Part shown: positions 33,383 through 42,049 of the stretch, in pieces | Numbering within the stretch: position 1 is the stretch's first letter | How the letters are laid out: every line of letters starts with the position of its first letter | NCBI GenBank assembly: GCA_020850755.1 | Contig: JADZEB010000042.1 | Span: 1-62,219 of the forward strand | DNA: 62,219 nucleotides | Direction of reading: 5' to 3' | Source of the DNA: Alphaproteobacteria bacterium | GTDB taxonomy: Bacteria > Pseudomonadota > Alphaproteobacteria > Acetobacterales > Acetobacteraceae | Translations under genes and position numbers: made by a program | The notes under the pieces: generated by a model | Seen by the model: the letters and a program-made list of their open reading frames with translations, nothing else | Databases searched by the model: none | What the model was told of the DNA's origin: nothing

Positions 33383-34368
33383 AGCGCTTTCTTGCAGTGG
33401 CAGCAGCGGCGGTGACCCTGGGGGCCGCAGGGCTCGCCAGCAATCCGGCGGCGGCGCAGCAGCGCCAGTTCATCAACATCGGCACAGCCTCGGTCGCTGG
33501 TCTGTACTACCCGGCGGGCGGCTTCGTCTGCCAGGCGGTGCATGCCACGCGCCAGCAGCTCCGCCACAACATCCGCTGCTCGGTCGAGGCGACCGCGGGT
33601 TCGGTCGGCAATCTGCGCGCGATCCGCTCGGGCGATCTCGACATCGCCTTCTCGCAGTCCGACTGGCAGTACCACGCCTATCGCGGTACCAACGTGTTCC
33701 AGCAGGACGGCGCCAACCAGGATCTGCGCTTCATCATGTCGCTGCATCCGGACGTGATGCATCTGGTGTCCTCGCGCCAGAGCGGTATCCGCACCGTGGA
33801 GGATATCCGCGGCAAGCGCGTCAACTCGGGCAATGTCGGCTCGGGCACCGAGGCGACCAACTACCTGATGTTCCGCTATCTCGGCATCGATCCGCGCCAG
33901 CATCTCGCGCTCGATTCAAAGCTCACCGCACGCGAGCAGGCCAGCGCGCTCTGCGACAACAAGATCGACGCCTTCATCTTCCCGGGTGGCCTTGGCGCCG
34001 GCACGATCCAGGAGGCGACCAATACATGTGACGTCACCATCGGCAACATCACCGGCGCGGGCATCGACCGCATGTTGCAGGAGCATCCCTACTTCGCGCG
34101 CATCACCATCCCGGCCAATACCTATCGCGGCCAGACCGCGGCGGTGACCACCTTCGGCCCGCTGGCGACGATCGTCGCCAACACGCGCGTGCCTGACGAT
34201 GTCGTCTACGTCCTGGTGAAGTCCATCATGGACAATTTCGAGGCCTTCAAGCAGCAGAACGCGGTGTTCGCCGCGCTTACGCGCGAGGGTTCGGCCACCG
34301 CCGGCCGTTCGGTGCCCTACCATCCGGGCGCCGAGCGCTACTACCGCGAAACCGGCCTGGCGCGATAA
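33379..34368 (+). CDS. TAXI family TRAP transporter solute-binding subunit
   Basis: A 329-residue periplasmic protein. The signal peptide runs to about residue 27 (FLAVAAAAVTLGAAGLASNPAAA, cut before QQRQF). The mature start FINIGTASVAGLYYPAGGFVC is the TAXI hallmark, and 'CSVEATAGSVGNLRAIRSGDLDIAFSQSDWQYHAYRG' follows. The family binds dicarboxylates or glutamate-like solutes; the ligand cannot be read. AAGGAG is 9 bases upstream. It is separated from the fused permease gene by a strong hairpin, which would give more binding protein than permease. Confidence 0.95.
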   Translation: MKRFLAVAAAAVTLGAAGLASNPAAAQQRQFINIGTASVAGLYYPAGGFVCQAVHATRQQLRHNIRCSVEATAGSVGNLRAIRSGDLDIAFSQSDWQYHAYRGTNVFQQDGANQDLRFIMSLHPDVMHLVSSRQSGIRTVEDIRGKRVNSGNVGSGTEATNYLMFRYLGIDPRQHLALDSKLTAREQASALCDNKIDAFIFPGGLGAGTIQEATNTCDVTIGNITGAGIDRMLQEHPYFARITIPANTYRGQTAAVTTFGPLATIVANTRVPDDVVYVLVKSIMDNFEAFKQQNAVFAALTREGSATAGRSVPYHPGAERYYRETGLAR

Positions 34369-34395
34369 GCCGCACCGGTCGGAATTCGGCAATCA

Positions 34396-34426
34396 CACGG
34401 GCGGGGGCGCCGGGCTCCCGCCCGTG
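34396..34426 (+). terminator. Intercistronic hairpin between TAXI binding protein and permease
   Basis: cacgggcggg (34396-34405) pairs perfectly with cccgcccgtg (34417-34426), giving a 10-bp stem with an 11-nt loop, 28 bp after the binding-protein stop. No U-run follows, so it is likelier to be a partial terminator or mRNA-stability element than a full stop. Confidence 0.55.
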
Positions 34427-34473
34427 GCATTGCTGCCGGCGCAACCGCATTTCCTGATCGAAGGCGCCCCGTC

Positions 34474-37155
34474 ATGAGCGAGCCCCGGCCGACCCCAGCC
34501 CCTGCCGCCGCCGCCGAGGACGGGTCGATGATGACCCAGGACGAGGCGAACCGGCTCGCCGCCGAGGTGGATCTCGGCGCGCGCGAGCCCAAGGGACAGG
34601 TCGGGCGCTTCCTGTTCTTCCTTGCTCTCGCCTGGGCCTTGTTCCAGCTCTTCTACGCCTCGCCGCTTCCCTTCATCTTCTCCGCCGTGCTGATGGACGA
34701 TGCGCAGACGCGCGCCGTCCATCTCGCCTTCGGCATGTTCCTGGCGTTCACGGCCTTCCCCGCCTTCCGGCGCAGCCCGCGCGACCGCGTTCCCGTTACC
34801 GACTGGCTCTGGGGCATCGCCGCCGCCTGTGCCTGCCTCTATATTCCGGTCTTCTACAGCGACATCGCCAACCGCGGCGGCACGATCTACACGCGCGACA
34901 TTGCGGTCGCGCTGGTGGGCTTCGCCTGCCTGTTCGAGGCGACACGCCGCTCGATCGGCCTGCCGCTGGTGATTGTCGGGGCGGTGTTCATCGCCTTCGC
35001 CTTCCTCGGCCCCTACATGCCGGACGTGATTGCCCATCGTGGTGCGGGGCTGAACCGCTTCGTCGAGCATATGTGGATCACGACCGAGGGCATCTTCGGC
35101 ATCGCGCTTGGCGTGTCCTCCTCGGTGGTGTTCCTGTTCGTCGTGTTCGGCACGCTTCTGGATCAGGCCGGCGCCGGCAACTGGCTGATGAAGCTGTGCT
35201 TCTCCACCCTTGGGCATCTGCGTGGCGGGCCGGCGAAGGCCTCCGTCGTGTCCTCGGCCCTGAACGGCCTCTTTTCCGGCTCGGCCATCGCGAACGTGGT
35301 CACGGGCGGGTTGTTCACGATCCCGCTGATGAAGCGCGTCGGCTTCTCGCCCGAGAAGGCGGCGGCGGTGGAGGTGTCCTCCTCGCTCAATGGCCAGATC
35401 ATGCCGCCGGTGATGGGTGCTGCCGCCTTCCTGATGGCGGAGTATCTGGGCGTTCCCTATGCGGAAGTGGTGAAGGCCGCCTTCATCCCCGCGGTGATCA
35501 GCTACATCGCGCTGTTCTACATCGTGCATCTGGAGGCCGTGAAACTGGACATGCCGCTGCTCGAGCGGCGGGTCAAGCGCGCGATCCACATGCGCATCGC
35601 CTATGGCATCGGCGGCCTGGGGGCTTTCGCGGTCGCCTGCCTCCTGTCCTACGAGCTGGTGGAGGTCGTGCGTGCCCTGCTGCCGGGGCGCGAGGTGTAC
35701 GCCACGATCGCCCTGTTCGTGGTCGCCTACCTGGTGTTCCTTTCCATCGCCGCGCGCTACCCCGATCTCGAGAACGATGCCGGCAATCCCTCGCTCGTGA
35801 TGCCCGAGTTCAAGCCCACGCTGATGGCGGGGCTGCACTACATCCTGCCGATCTTCGTGCTGATCTACTCGCTGATGGTGGACTACCTGTCGGCCGGGCT
35901 GGCGGTCTACTGGGCGATCCTGGCCCTGTTCGTGATCACGCTGACACAGCGCCCGCTGCTTGCCCTGTTCCGCGGCCGCACGCTCGGGATCGAGGATTCG
36001 CTCGCCCGTGGCCTCGGCGACATCATCCTCGGTCTCGTTGCCGGCTCGCGCAACATGGTCGGCATCGCGATCGCGATGGCATCGGCCGGCATCATCGTCG
36101 GTGTCGTCTCGCTGACCGGCGTCGGCCTGCTGATGACGGAGGTGATCCGCACCATCGCCGGGGATAATCTCATGGCGGTGCTGCTGATGACGGCGGCCAT
36201 CACGCTCGTCCTTGGCATGGGCCTGCCCACGACCGCCAACTATGTGGTCGTTGCCGCGGTGATGGCGCCGGTCCTGCCGGCGCTGGCCGCGCAGCAGGGC
36301 CTGATCGTGCCGCCCATCGCCGCGCACCTGTTCATCTTCTATTTCGGTCTCTTGTCCGGGGTGACGCCACCGGTCGCGGTCGATGCCTATGCGGGCGCCG
36401 CCCTGGCCAAGGCGGATCCGGTCAAGACCTGCCTGATGGCCTTCTTCTACTCGGCACGGACGGCGGTCCTGCCCTTCATCTTCATCTTCAACACCGATCT
36501 GCTGCTGATCGGCGTTGATAGCGTATGGCACTTCCTGCTGGTCTTCGGTGTCTCGGTGACGGCGATGCTGGCTTTCGTCGCCGTGACCTTCAACTTCATG
36601 CTGGTGCGCAACCGGATTTGGGAAACGGTGACGCTGGCCGTGGCTTGCGTGCTGCTGTTCCGGCCGGGCATGTTCCTCGACCAGATCTATCCGCCATTCT
36701 CGGCGGTGCCGGCGCAGGAGATCCTGTCCTTCGTCGAGCGCCAGCCGCCCGGCGCGCTGGTGCGCATGTGGGTGTCCGGGCAGAACTTCTCGGGCGATGA
36801 TGTGCGCAAGGTGGTGGTGCTGCCGCTTGGTCCCCGTGCCGAGAACGAGCCGGGTATGGCGCGGCTGCGTCGTAATGCCGGTCTTGTTGTCAGCGTCAGC
36901 GGCAACCGCGTCAACGTGATGAGCATGACCCCGCGCGGCCCGGCCGAGCGTGCCGGGCTGGATGCGGGCTGGCAGATCGAGCGGCTGGAAGTGCCGACCG
37001 AACGGCCCGACAAGGAATGGCTGCTGATCCCCGGCCTGCTGCTCGCTGGGTTGGTGCTGCTGCTGCAGCGCGCGCGCCGGCCACGGAACGGGAATGGCGG
37101 TGGTCTGGGCGCACCCGCCACGACCGCTGCTGCCATGCCGCCCTCGACCCGCTAG
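34474..37155 (+). CDS. TRAP transporter fused permease subunit (DctM/DctQ fusion)
   Basis: An 893-residue integral membrane protein. Helices at about 45-190 correspond to the 4-TM DctQ-like part. A DctM-like domain follows, with 'LSSVVFLFVVFGTLLDQAGAGNWLMKLCF' and 'PEKAAAVEVSSSLNGQIMPPVMGAAAFLMAE' in its first half and 'LVLGMGLPTTANYVVVAAVMAPVL' in its second. A C-terminal DUF3394-like, PDZ-like region ends with RGPAERAGLDAGWQIERLE and a final helix. The fused type works with TAXI binding proteins, matching the gene upstream. It takes up carboxylates using ion gradients. The gene has no ATP-binding part, as expected. Confidence 0.95.
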   Translation: MSEPRPTPAPAAAAEDGSMMTQDEANRLAAEVDLGAREPKGQVGRFLFFLALAWALFQLFYASPLPFIFSAVLMDDAQTRAVHLAFGMFLAFTAFPAFRRSPRDRVPVTDWLWGIAAACACLYIPVFYSDIANRGGTIYTRDIAVALVGFACLFEATRRSIGLPLVIVGAVFIAFAFLGPYMPDVIAHRGAGLNRFVEHMWITTEGIFGIALGVSSSVVFLFVVFGTLLDQAGAGNWLMKLCFSTLGHLRGGPAKASVVSSALNGLFSGSAIANVVTGGLFTIPLMKRVGFSPEKAAAVEVSSSLNGQIMPPVMGAAAFLMAEYLGVPYAEVVKAAFIPAVISYIALFYIVHLEAVKLDMPLLERRVKRAIHMRIAYGIGGLGAFAVACLLSYELVEVVRALLPGREVYATIALFVVAYLVFLSIAARYPDLENDAGNPSLVMPEFKPTLMAGLHYILPIFVLIYSLMVDYLSAGLAVYWAILALFVITLTQRPLLALFRGRTLGIEDSLARGLGDIILGLVAGSRNMVGIAIAMASAGIIVGVVSLTGVGLLMTEVIRTIAGDNLMAVLLMTAAITLVLGMGLPTTANYVVVAAVMAPVLPALAAQQGLIVPPIAAHLFIFYFGLLSGVTPPVAVDAYAGAALAKADPVKTCLMAFFYSARTAVLPFIFIFNTDLLLIGVDSVWHFLLVFGVSVTAMLAFVAVTFNFMLVRNRIWETVTLAVACVLLFRPGMFLDQIYPPFSAVPAQEILSFVERQPPGALVRMWVSGQNFSGDDVRKVVVLPLGPRAENEPGMARLRRNAGLVVSVSGNRVNVMSMTPRGPAERAGLDAGWQIERLEVPTERPDKEWLLIPGLLLAGLVLLLQRARRPRNGNGGGLGAPATTAAAMPPSTR

Positions 37156-37290
37156 GCCGCCAGATAGCCCCTGCCGCGCGCATTGGCCATTCGCTAGACT
37201 GCGCGGCGGTCGGGCGCGCCGGTCGCCCCGGGAGAGCAACGGACGGATGCAGCTCTACATGAGTGCGGCCACGGTCTGGGTGCGCTGCCC

Positions 37291-38268
37291 TTGAGCGCGC
37301 GCGCATCGTCCATCGCCTTCAACCACGATCCGCCGCCGGCCGATATCGTACGCGGCATCGCCTTCGCCATTGCTGCCTTTGTGCTGGTGGCGCTGGCCGA
37401 CGGGCTTGCGCGCGTGGCCGTGCTGGAGCATGCGGTAACGCAGGTCATGTCCTGGCGCGGCTTTGCGGGCCTCGTCACCGTGGTTCTGCTGGCGCTGCGT
37501 CCGGGCGCCGAGGGGCTGCGGGCGATGCGCCCGAACCGGCCCGTTCCCGTCCTCGTGCGCAGCGTCGTGCACATGCTGACCTCGCTCTGCTGGTACTATG
37601 CCTGGCGCGAGATCCCGCTGGCCGATTGCTACGCCATCGGCAACGCTGCGCCGCTGATCCTGACCATCCTGGCGATCCCGGTGCTGGGCGAGAGTGTCGG
37701 CTGGCGCCGCTGGGCCTCGAGCAGCGTCGGCTTCGCGGGCGTGCTGATCATCGTGCAGCCGACCGGCGGGGCTGGCGTGTCGCTGTCGATGGGCGTTCTG
37801 CTGCTCGGCACGCTGTTCCTGGCGATCACGCGGCTGATGACGCGCATCCTTGCCCGCCACGACAGCAACACCACGATCGTGTTCTGGATGATGCTGGTGC
37901 AGACGGTGGGCGGCCTGCCATTCATGCAGCACTGGACCTGGCCCACGCCCGCCAACGGCGCGGCGATGACCTTCGTCGGTGTGCTGACCGGCTTCTCGCA
38001 CCTCTTGCTGACCCAGGCCTTCCGGCTCGGCCCGGTCTCGGCGATCGCGCCCTACGAATACACGCTGCTGCTGTGGGGCACGTTGATCGGCTACCTGATC
38101 TGGCGCGACATCCCGGGCCTGGAAGTGTGGATTGGCGGTGCCATCGTGATCGCGGCCGGCCTGTACAACTTCCACCGCGAGCGGGTGCGCGCGCGCGAGG
38201 CGGCAAGCCTCGGCGCGCCGGGCGTGCCGGCGCGCAGCAGCACCGGCGCCGGTCCCGCGGGCGGCTAG
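37291..38268 (+). CDS. DMT family transporter (EamA domain)
   Basis: A 325-residue protein with ten predicted helices in two EamA repeats. 'DIVRGIAFAIAAFVLVALADGLARVA' is helix one, 'ADCYAIGNAAPLILTILAIPVLGESVGWRRW' ends the first repeat and 'GPVSAIAPYEYTLLLWGTLIGYLIWRDIP' the second. It exports or imports an unknown small solute. No ATG precedes helix one; the TTG at 37291 is the best start, so the exact N-terminus is uncertain. It follows the TRAP permease by 135 bp and ends just before the intergenic palindromic repeat. Confidence 0.88.
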   Translation: MSARASSIAFNHDPPPADIVRGIAFAIAAFVLVALADGLARVAVLEHAVTQVMSWRGFAGLVTVVLLALRPGAEGLRAMRPNRPVPVLVRSVVHMLTSLCWYYAWREIPLADCYAIGNAAPLILTILAIPVLGESVGWRRWASSSVGFAGVLIIVQPTGGAGVSLSMGVLLLGTLFLAITRLMTRILARHDSNTTIVFWMMLVQTVGGLPFMQHWTWPTPANGAAMTFVGVLTGFSHLLLTQAFRLGPVSAIAPYEYTLLLWGTLIGYLIWRDIPGLEVWIGGAIVIAAGLYNFHRERVRAREAASLGAPGVPARSSTGAGPAGG

Positions 38269-38274
38269 AGCAGC

Positions 38275-38394
38275 GTCCGATCTGGTGGAACCGCAGCGCG
38301 GTTCCACCAGATCGGACTAGGCTGCTCGCAAGCCTTGAGTTTCTCGGGCACGAGTTCCGTTCGGCTGGTTCAAGCCGATCGGAACGTGCCCTAG
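38275..38394. repeat. Intergenic palindromic repeat, copy 2 (full), likely bidirectional terminator
   Basis: A perfect 20-bp stem with a 3-nt loop (38275-38294 and 38298-38317, loop agc) is followed by a spacer and a second, imperfect hairpin at about 38346-38391. The spacer plus second hairpin is nearly identical to positions 5-83. It lies between convergent genes, 6 bp after the EamA stop. The final ccctag gives the TAG stop of the M24 gene (38391-38393, minus). Confidence 0.9.
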
Positions 38395-39575
38395 CGGACG
38401 ATCACGAGATCGCGCGCGATGGCCGAAAGCGTGCGGCAGCCGGTCTCGGTCACGATCGCCGTCTCGCTCACGCCCACCGTGAACTCGCCATAGTCGCGCA
38501 TCGCGATCGGGATGTGGAAGGCCATGTTCGGCTGCAGCACCAGCTCCACGCCCTTGTAGAGGGACATGATGTTGCCCTCGCCCCAGTCGGGGGCAAAGGA
38601 CACGCCCACCGAATAGCCGCTGCGCTTGCGGTAGTTCTCGGTGAAGCCGTTGCGGTCGATCACCGCCTGCACGGCATTGTGCACATCGGCGCAGCTGTTG
38701 CCGGGCTTGAGCGCGGCGAGCCCGGCCGCCAGCCCTTCCAGGCAGACGTCATACATGCGCCGCGCGCGGTCGGGCGGGGTGCCGAGCCAGGCGCTGCGCC
38801 AGAGCGAGGCGTGGTAGCGGTTCCAGGCGACCGAGAATTCCAGCGCCATCGGGTCGCCCGGCTTCAGCACCTGCCGCCGCCAGGTGGCGTGCGGAATGCC
38901 CGAGCGCTTGCCGCTGTTCACGAGCGGCTCCATGCCGACATACTCGCCGCCCTCGCGGATGGTGGCGGCCATGATCGCGGCGACCACCTGGTTGTCGGTG
39001 CCGCCGGGGCGGATCGCGGCCAGACCCTCGCGCATGGCGATGTCGGTGGCGGCACCCGCCTTCTCGATGAAGCCGATCTCGATCGCGCTTTTCACGCGCC
39101 GCAGGGGCTCGACCAGGCCCGAGCCGTCGAGCAGCGGCTGGAAGCCCGCCACCAGCCGGTTGTAGAGGTTGATGGTCAGGAACCAGGCGTTCTGGTCGAT
39201 CGCCACGCGCTTGCCCTGCCAGCCGCGCGCCTTCAGCGCCGCCGCCACCTCGTCGGCCGGGTTGGCGTCGTCGGCATAGCCGGTCACGTCCTCGAGCCGG
39301 GTGTTGACGATGGCATTGAAGCGCTCCAGCCCGCGCAGCAGCAGGAAGGGGATCCCGTCGGCCGGCACGCACAGGCACTGGAAGGTGTAGTAGCCGGGCG
39401 TCTGCTGGCCGGTGAGCCAGAAGATGTTCTCCGGGCTCGATGTCAGCAGAAGATCGATGCCCTTGGCGCGCAACAGCTCGCGCAGCCGGCCCTGGCGCGC
39501 GGCCAGCTCCTCGGCGGGGAAGACGCACTCGCCGCCGGGAACGACGGCGGGCGGCAGGGTGGCGCGAGCATTCAT
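38391..39575 (-). CDS. M24 family metallopeptidase (Xaa-Pro peptidase/creatinase-like)
   Basis: A 394-residue pita-bread-fold protein. The N-terminal domain (1-160) includes LLLTSSPENIFWLTGQQTPGYYTFQ. The C-terminal domain has 'GIPHATWRRQVLKPGDPMALEFSVAWNRYHASLWRS', 'YSVGVSFAPDWGEG' and 'MAFHIPIAMRDYGEFTVGVSETAIVTE'. Some metal-ligand positions of classic aminopeptidase P (D, D, H, E, E) look altered, for example where a DxGxxxxGYxxD motif would be (EFSVAWNRYHAS), so it could be an ectoine hydrolase/creatinase-type enzyme. It overlaps the preceding epimerase gene by ATGA. Its stop is supplied by the intergenic repeat. Confidence 0.85.
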   Translation of the reverse strand: MNARATLPPAVVPGGECVFPAEELAARQGRLRELLRAKGIDLLLTSSPENIFWLTGQQTPGYYTFQCLCVPADGIPFLLLRGLERFNAIVNTRLEDVTGYADDANPADEVAAALKARGWQGKRVAIDQNAWFLTINLYNRLVAGFQPLLDGSGLVEPLRRVKSAIEIGFIEKAGAATDIAMREGLAAIRPGGTDNQVVAAIMAATIREGGEYVGMEPLVNSGKRSGIPHATWRRQVLKPGDPMALEFSVAWNRYHASLWRSAWLGTPPDRARRMYDVCLEGLAAGLAALKPGNSCADVHNAVQAVIDRNGFTENYRKRSGYSVGVSFAPDWGEGNIMSLYKGVELVLQPNMAFHIPIAMRDYGEFTVGVSETAIVTETGCRTLSAIARDLVIVR

Positions 39576-40678
39576 GGCGTGAACTCCCACAGCAGGCTGA
39601 GGCCGGGATGGGCCGGGTTGAATTCGGGCCAGATGCCGGGGGCATCGGGCAGGCAGGCGGCGCCTTGCCGATAGACGAGGCTGCCGGCCGGATCGGCCAG
39701 CAGGCCGTAGGCGCCATAGAGCTCGGTATGGCGCGGACGGAGCGCCAACGCGCAATGCACGGTCGCGGCGGTGGCGATGACGCCCTCGTTCATCTGCCCG
39801 ACCATAACGCCCACGCCCGCTGCCATCAGCCATCGCGCGGCGGCGACCAGCGGGCGCGGCCCGCCCGCCTTGACGATCTTGAGGTGGCCGAGGAACGGCG
39901 CCCCGAGCCCCGCCAGCCTTTCAAGCGCTGCCGCATCGGTCAGGCTCTCGTCGGCCATCAGCGGGATCGGGCTCGCGCGCCCGGCAACCGCGAAGGCGTC
40001 CCAGTCGCCGACGGCGGTCGGCTGTTCGAGATAGTCGAGGCCGTAGGGCGCCATCGCCGCCGCACGCTCGATGGTTTCGGCAACACTCCAGGAGCCGTTG
40101 ACATCGACCGCGAGCCGCATCTCGGGTCCGACCGAGGCGCGCACCTGCGCCAGCCGTTCGAGGTCACGTTGGAACGGCTCCACCCCCATGCGCAGCTTGA
40201 GCGAGCGGAAGCCCTCTGCGGCGTAGCGGCGGGCGGTGGCAAGCATCGCCTCGTCGCTGGTGCCGCCGAACAGGCAGTTGTTGGTGGGGATCGCGGGGGC
40301 GAACTGCCCGCCGAGCATCGTCGCCGCCGGCTGGCCGGCGCGCCTGGCGGCGAGATCGAGCAGCGCCATGTCGAGGGCAGCCCGCGCGATGGCGGGATGG
40401 GCGGGCGCGAGGCCGGGCAGCGCCGCCTCCACCGCCGCGACCCCCTCGCGCCAGGGAAGCGCGGCGGCGGCGGCGCGGACCAGACCCGGCACTTGCTCGG
40501 GCGGGGTGTGGGTCAGGAAGGCGATGTTGGCGCGCACCTCGCCCACGCCTTGCCCGCCCTCGCCATCCTCGATCACGAGCCAGCGCTCATCGAGGGCGGG
40601 CACAGGGCCTGAAAGCGCGGTGAAGACGGTCAGCCCCCCGCGATAGCGCAGCGCCCCGCCATAGAGCCGCAGACGCAT
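39572..40678 (-). CDS. Enolase-superfamily epimerase/racemase (dipeptide epimerase or N-acylamino-acid racemase-like)
   Basis: A 368-residue muconate-lactonising/dipeptide epimerase-type enzyme. The metal ligands lie in AVDVNGSW, 'YLEQPT' and 'PLMADESL', and the second catalytic Lys in HLKIVKAGG. At the end of barrel strand two the motif is KLRMG (Lys161, Arg163) where the family normally has KxK, so one acid/base residue is Arg. It lies between M20 and M24 peptidase genes, which suggests scavenging of D-amino acids, murein peptides or N-acylamino acids. The start at 40678 gives the family N-terminus MRLRLYGG. Confidence 0.85.
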   Translation of the reverse strand: MRLRLYGGALRYRGGLTVFTALSGPVPALDERWLVIEDGEGGQGVGEVRANIAFLTHTPPEQVPGLVRAAAAALPWREGVAAVEAALPGLAPAHPAIARAALDMALLDLAARRAGQPAATMLGGQFAPAIPTNNCLFGGTSDEAMLATARRYAAEGFRSLKLRMGVEPFQRDLERLAQVRASVGPEMRLAVDVNGSWSVAETIERAAAMAPYGLDYLEQPTAVGDWDAFAVAGRASPIPLMADESLTDAAALERLAGLGAPFLGHLKIVKAGGPRPLVAAARWLMAAGVGVMVGQMNEGVIATAATVHCALALRPRHTELYGAYGLLADPAGSLVYRQGAACLPDAPGIWPEFNPAHPGLSLLWEFTP

Positions 40679-40707
40679 GGCCACTCCTCCCCCTGCCTTC
40701 GCGTGCC

Positions 40708-41892
40708 TCAGGCGCGGCCGAGCACGGCCATCGCCATGTCGCGATAGATCGACGCGGCGGCGATCAGCTCGGCGCGGGGCACGAACTCGTCCGGCTTGTG
40801 CGCGACCGCGATATCGCCGGGCCCGAGCACCGCGCCTTGCGCGCCCAGGCTGCGGAAATGGACAAAATCGCAGGCGGCCGAGAAGCCCATCGGCCCCGGA
40901 TCGGCCACGCCCGCCGCGCGCGAGGCGGCGAGCGCCGCCTGCACCAGCGGGTGGTCGGCGGCGGTTTCCGCCGCCCCGCCCGTGGTCGGCCGGTAGCTGG
41001 TGATCTCGGCCTCGACGCCGGTCTCGGCCTTGGCCGTGGCGAGCAGCCGCTCGATCTCGGCGATCGCATCGGCCTCGGCCTCGCCCGGGATCAGGCGCCG
41101 ATCGAGCAGCAGTGTGCATGCGTCGGGCACGATGTTGTCGGCGATGCCGGCCTGGGCGCGGGTGATGGTGAGGCTCGCCCCGCCCACCAGCGGATGGGCG
41201 CGCGCGGCAAGCACGTCGCGATGGAAGGCGAGCAGGCGCGGCACCAGGATCGCCGCCTGGCCGATCGCGTTCAGGCCGAGATCGGGGTTGGCCGAATGCG
41301 CCATCCTGCCCTTCACGCGCACTTCCGGCCGCAGGCTGCCCTTGTGCGCGGTCGCGATGCGGTTGGAAGTGGGTTCGCCCACGGCGCAGGCATCGATCGG
41401 GCGGCTGCCGGGCATGGCGGGCCACGCCTTGGCGAAGGCCTTGGCGCCGCGGCTTTCCGCCTCCTCGTCGATCACCCACACGCCGAGCAGCGTGCCGCGC
41501 CAGGCACCCCGGTTGGCGGCGATCAGCGCCATCGCCTCGGCCATCGCCGCAAGCGGCCCCTTGGCGTCGCAGGCGCCGCGGCCGACCAGGCGCGCGCCCT
41601 CCTGGCGCAGCGTGAACGGATCGCCGCTCCAGCCGCTGCCGGCCGGCACCACGTCCATATGCGTGTTGAAGGCGAAGCAGGGCCCGGGACCGTTGTCCAG
41701 GCGCACGATCAGGTTGGGCCGCTCGGGGAGTACGTCCTGGCGGGCGACGCCGAAACCGAGTCCCCGGAAATGCGCGTCCAGGAGATCGGCGGCCGGCGCC
41801 TCGGGCCTGAGGCCGTTCTGCGTGTCGCAGCCGACCAGGCGGGCGAGCAGATCGACCAGCCGGGCGGGGTCGGGGGCGGGCAGGGAGGACAT
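40708..41892 (-). CDS. M20 family peptidase/deacylase (ArgE/DapE type)
   Basis: A 394-residue zinc amidohydrolase. 'FAFNTHMDVVPAGSGWSGDPF' near residue 72 gives the first metal ligands, 'GRGACDAKGPLAAMAEAM' the bridging Asp, 'GVWVIDEEAESRGA' the catalytic Glu pair and 'VAHKPDEFV' the last His. The dimerisation domain sits between. It fits acetylornithine deacetylase/succinyl-diaminopimelate desuccinylase and related N-acylamino-acid deacylases. The start MSSLPAP at 41892 is preferred to the longer frame. It is the first gene of the M20/epimerase/M24 operon and is divergent from an EamA transporter. Confidence 0.9.
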   Translation of the reverse strand: MSSLPAPDPARLVDLLARLVGCDTQNGLRPEAPAADLLDAHFRGLGFGVARQDVLPERPNLIVRLDNGPGPCFAFNTHMDVVPAGSGWSGDPFTLRQEGARLVGRGACDAKGPLAAMAEAMALIAANRGAWRGTLLGVWVIDEEAESRGAKAFAKAWPAMPGSRPIDACAVGEPTSNRIATAHKGSLRPEVRVKGRMAHSANPDLGLNAIGQAAILVPRLLAFHRDVLAARAHPLVGGASLTITRAQAGIADNIVPDACTLLLDRRLIPGEAEADAIAEIERLLATAKAETGVEAEITSYRPTTGGAAETAADHPLVQAALAASRAAGVADPGPMGFSAACDFVHFRSLGAQGAVLGPGDIAVAHKPDEFVPRAELIAAASIYRDMAMAVLGRA

Positions 41893-42049
41893 GGGGGCAG
41901 AGCGTGTCCGAAGCAGGCGATGCGGAGGGCGCGCGTGGTGGCGCGCATGGGGCGGCGGCATCATGGCGCGGCGGCGCAGGCCAGACCAGCCCCCACCGCA
42001 TGCGGCTTTGCCTTGACGCGACCGCGACCGGGGCGCGAGGCTCGCGCCC

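Noticed and set aside
34393-37239. A 948-codon open frame antisense to the TRAP permease
   Set aside because: It is His/Gln/Arg-rich shadow sequence; the plus strand is an unmistakable TRAP permease.
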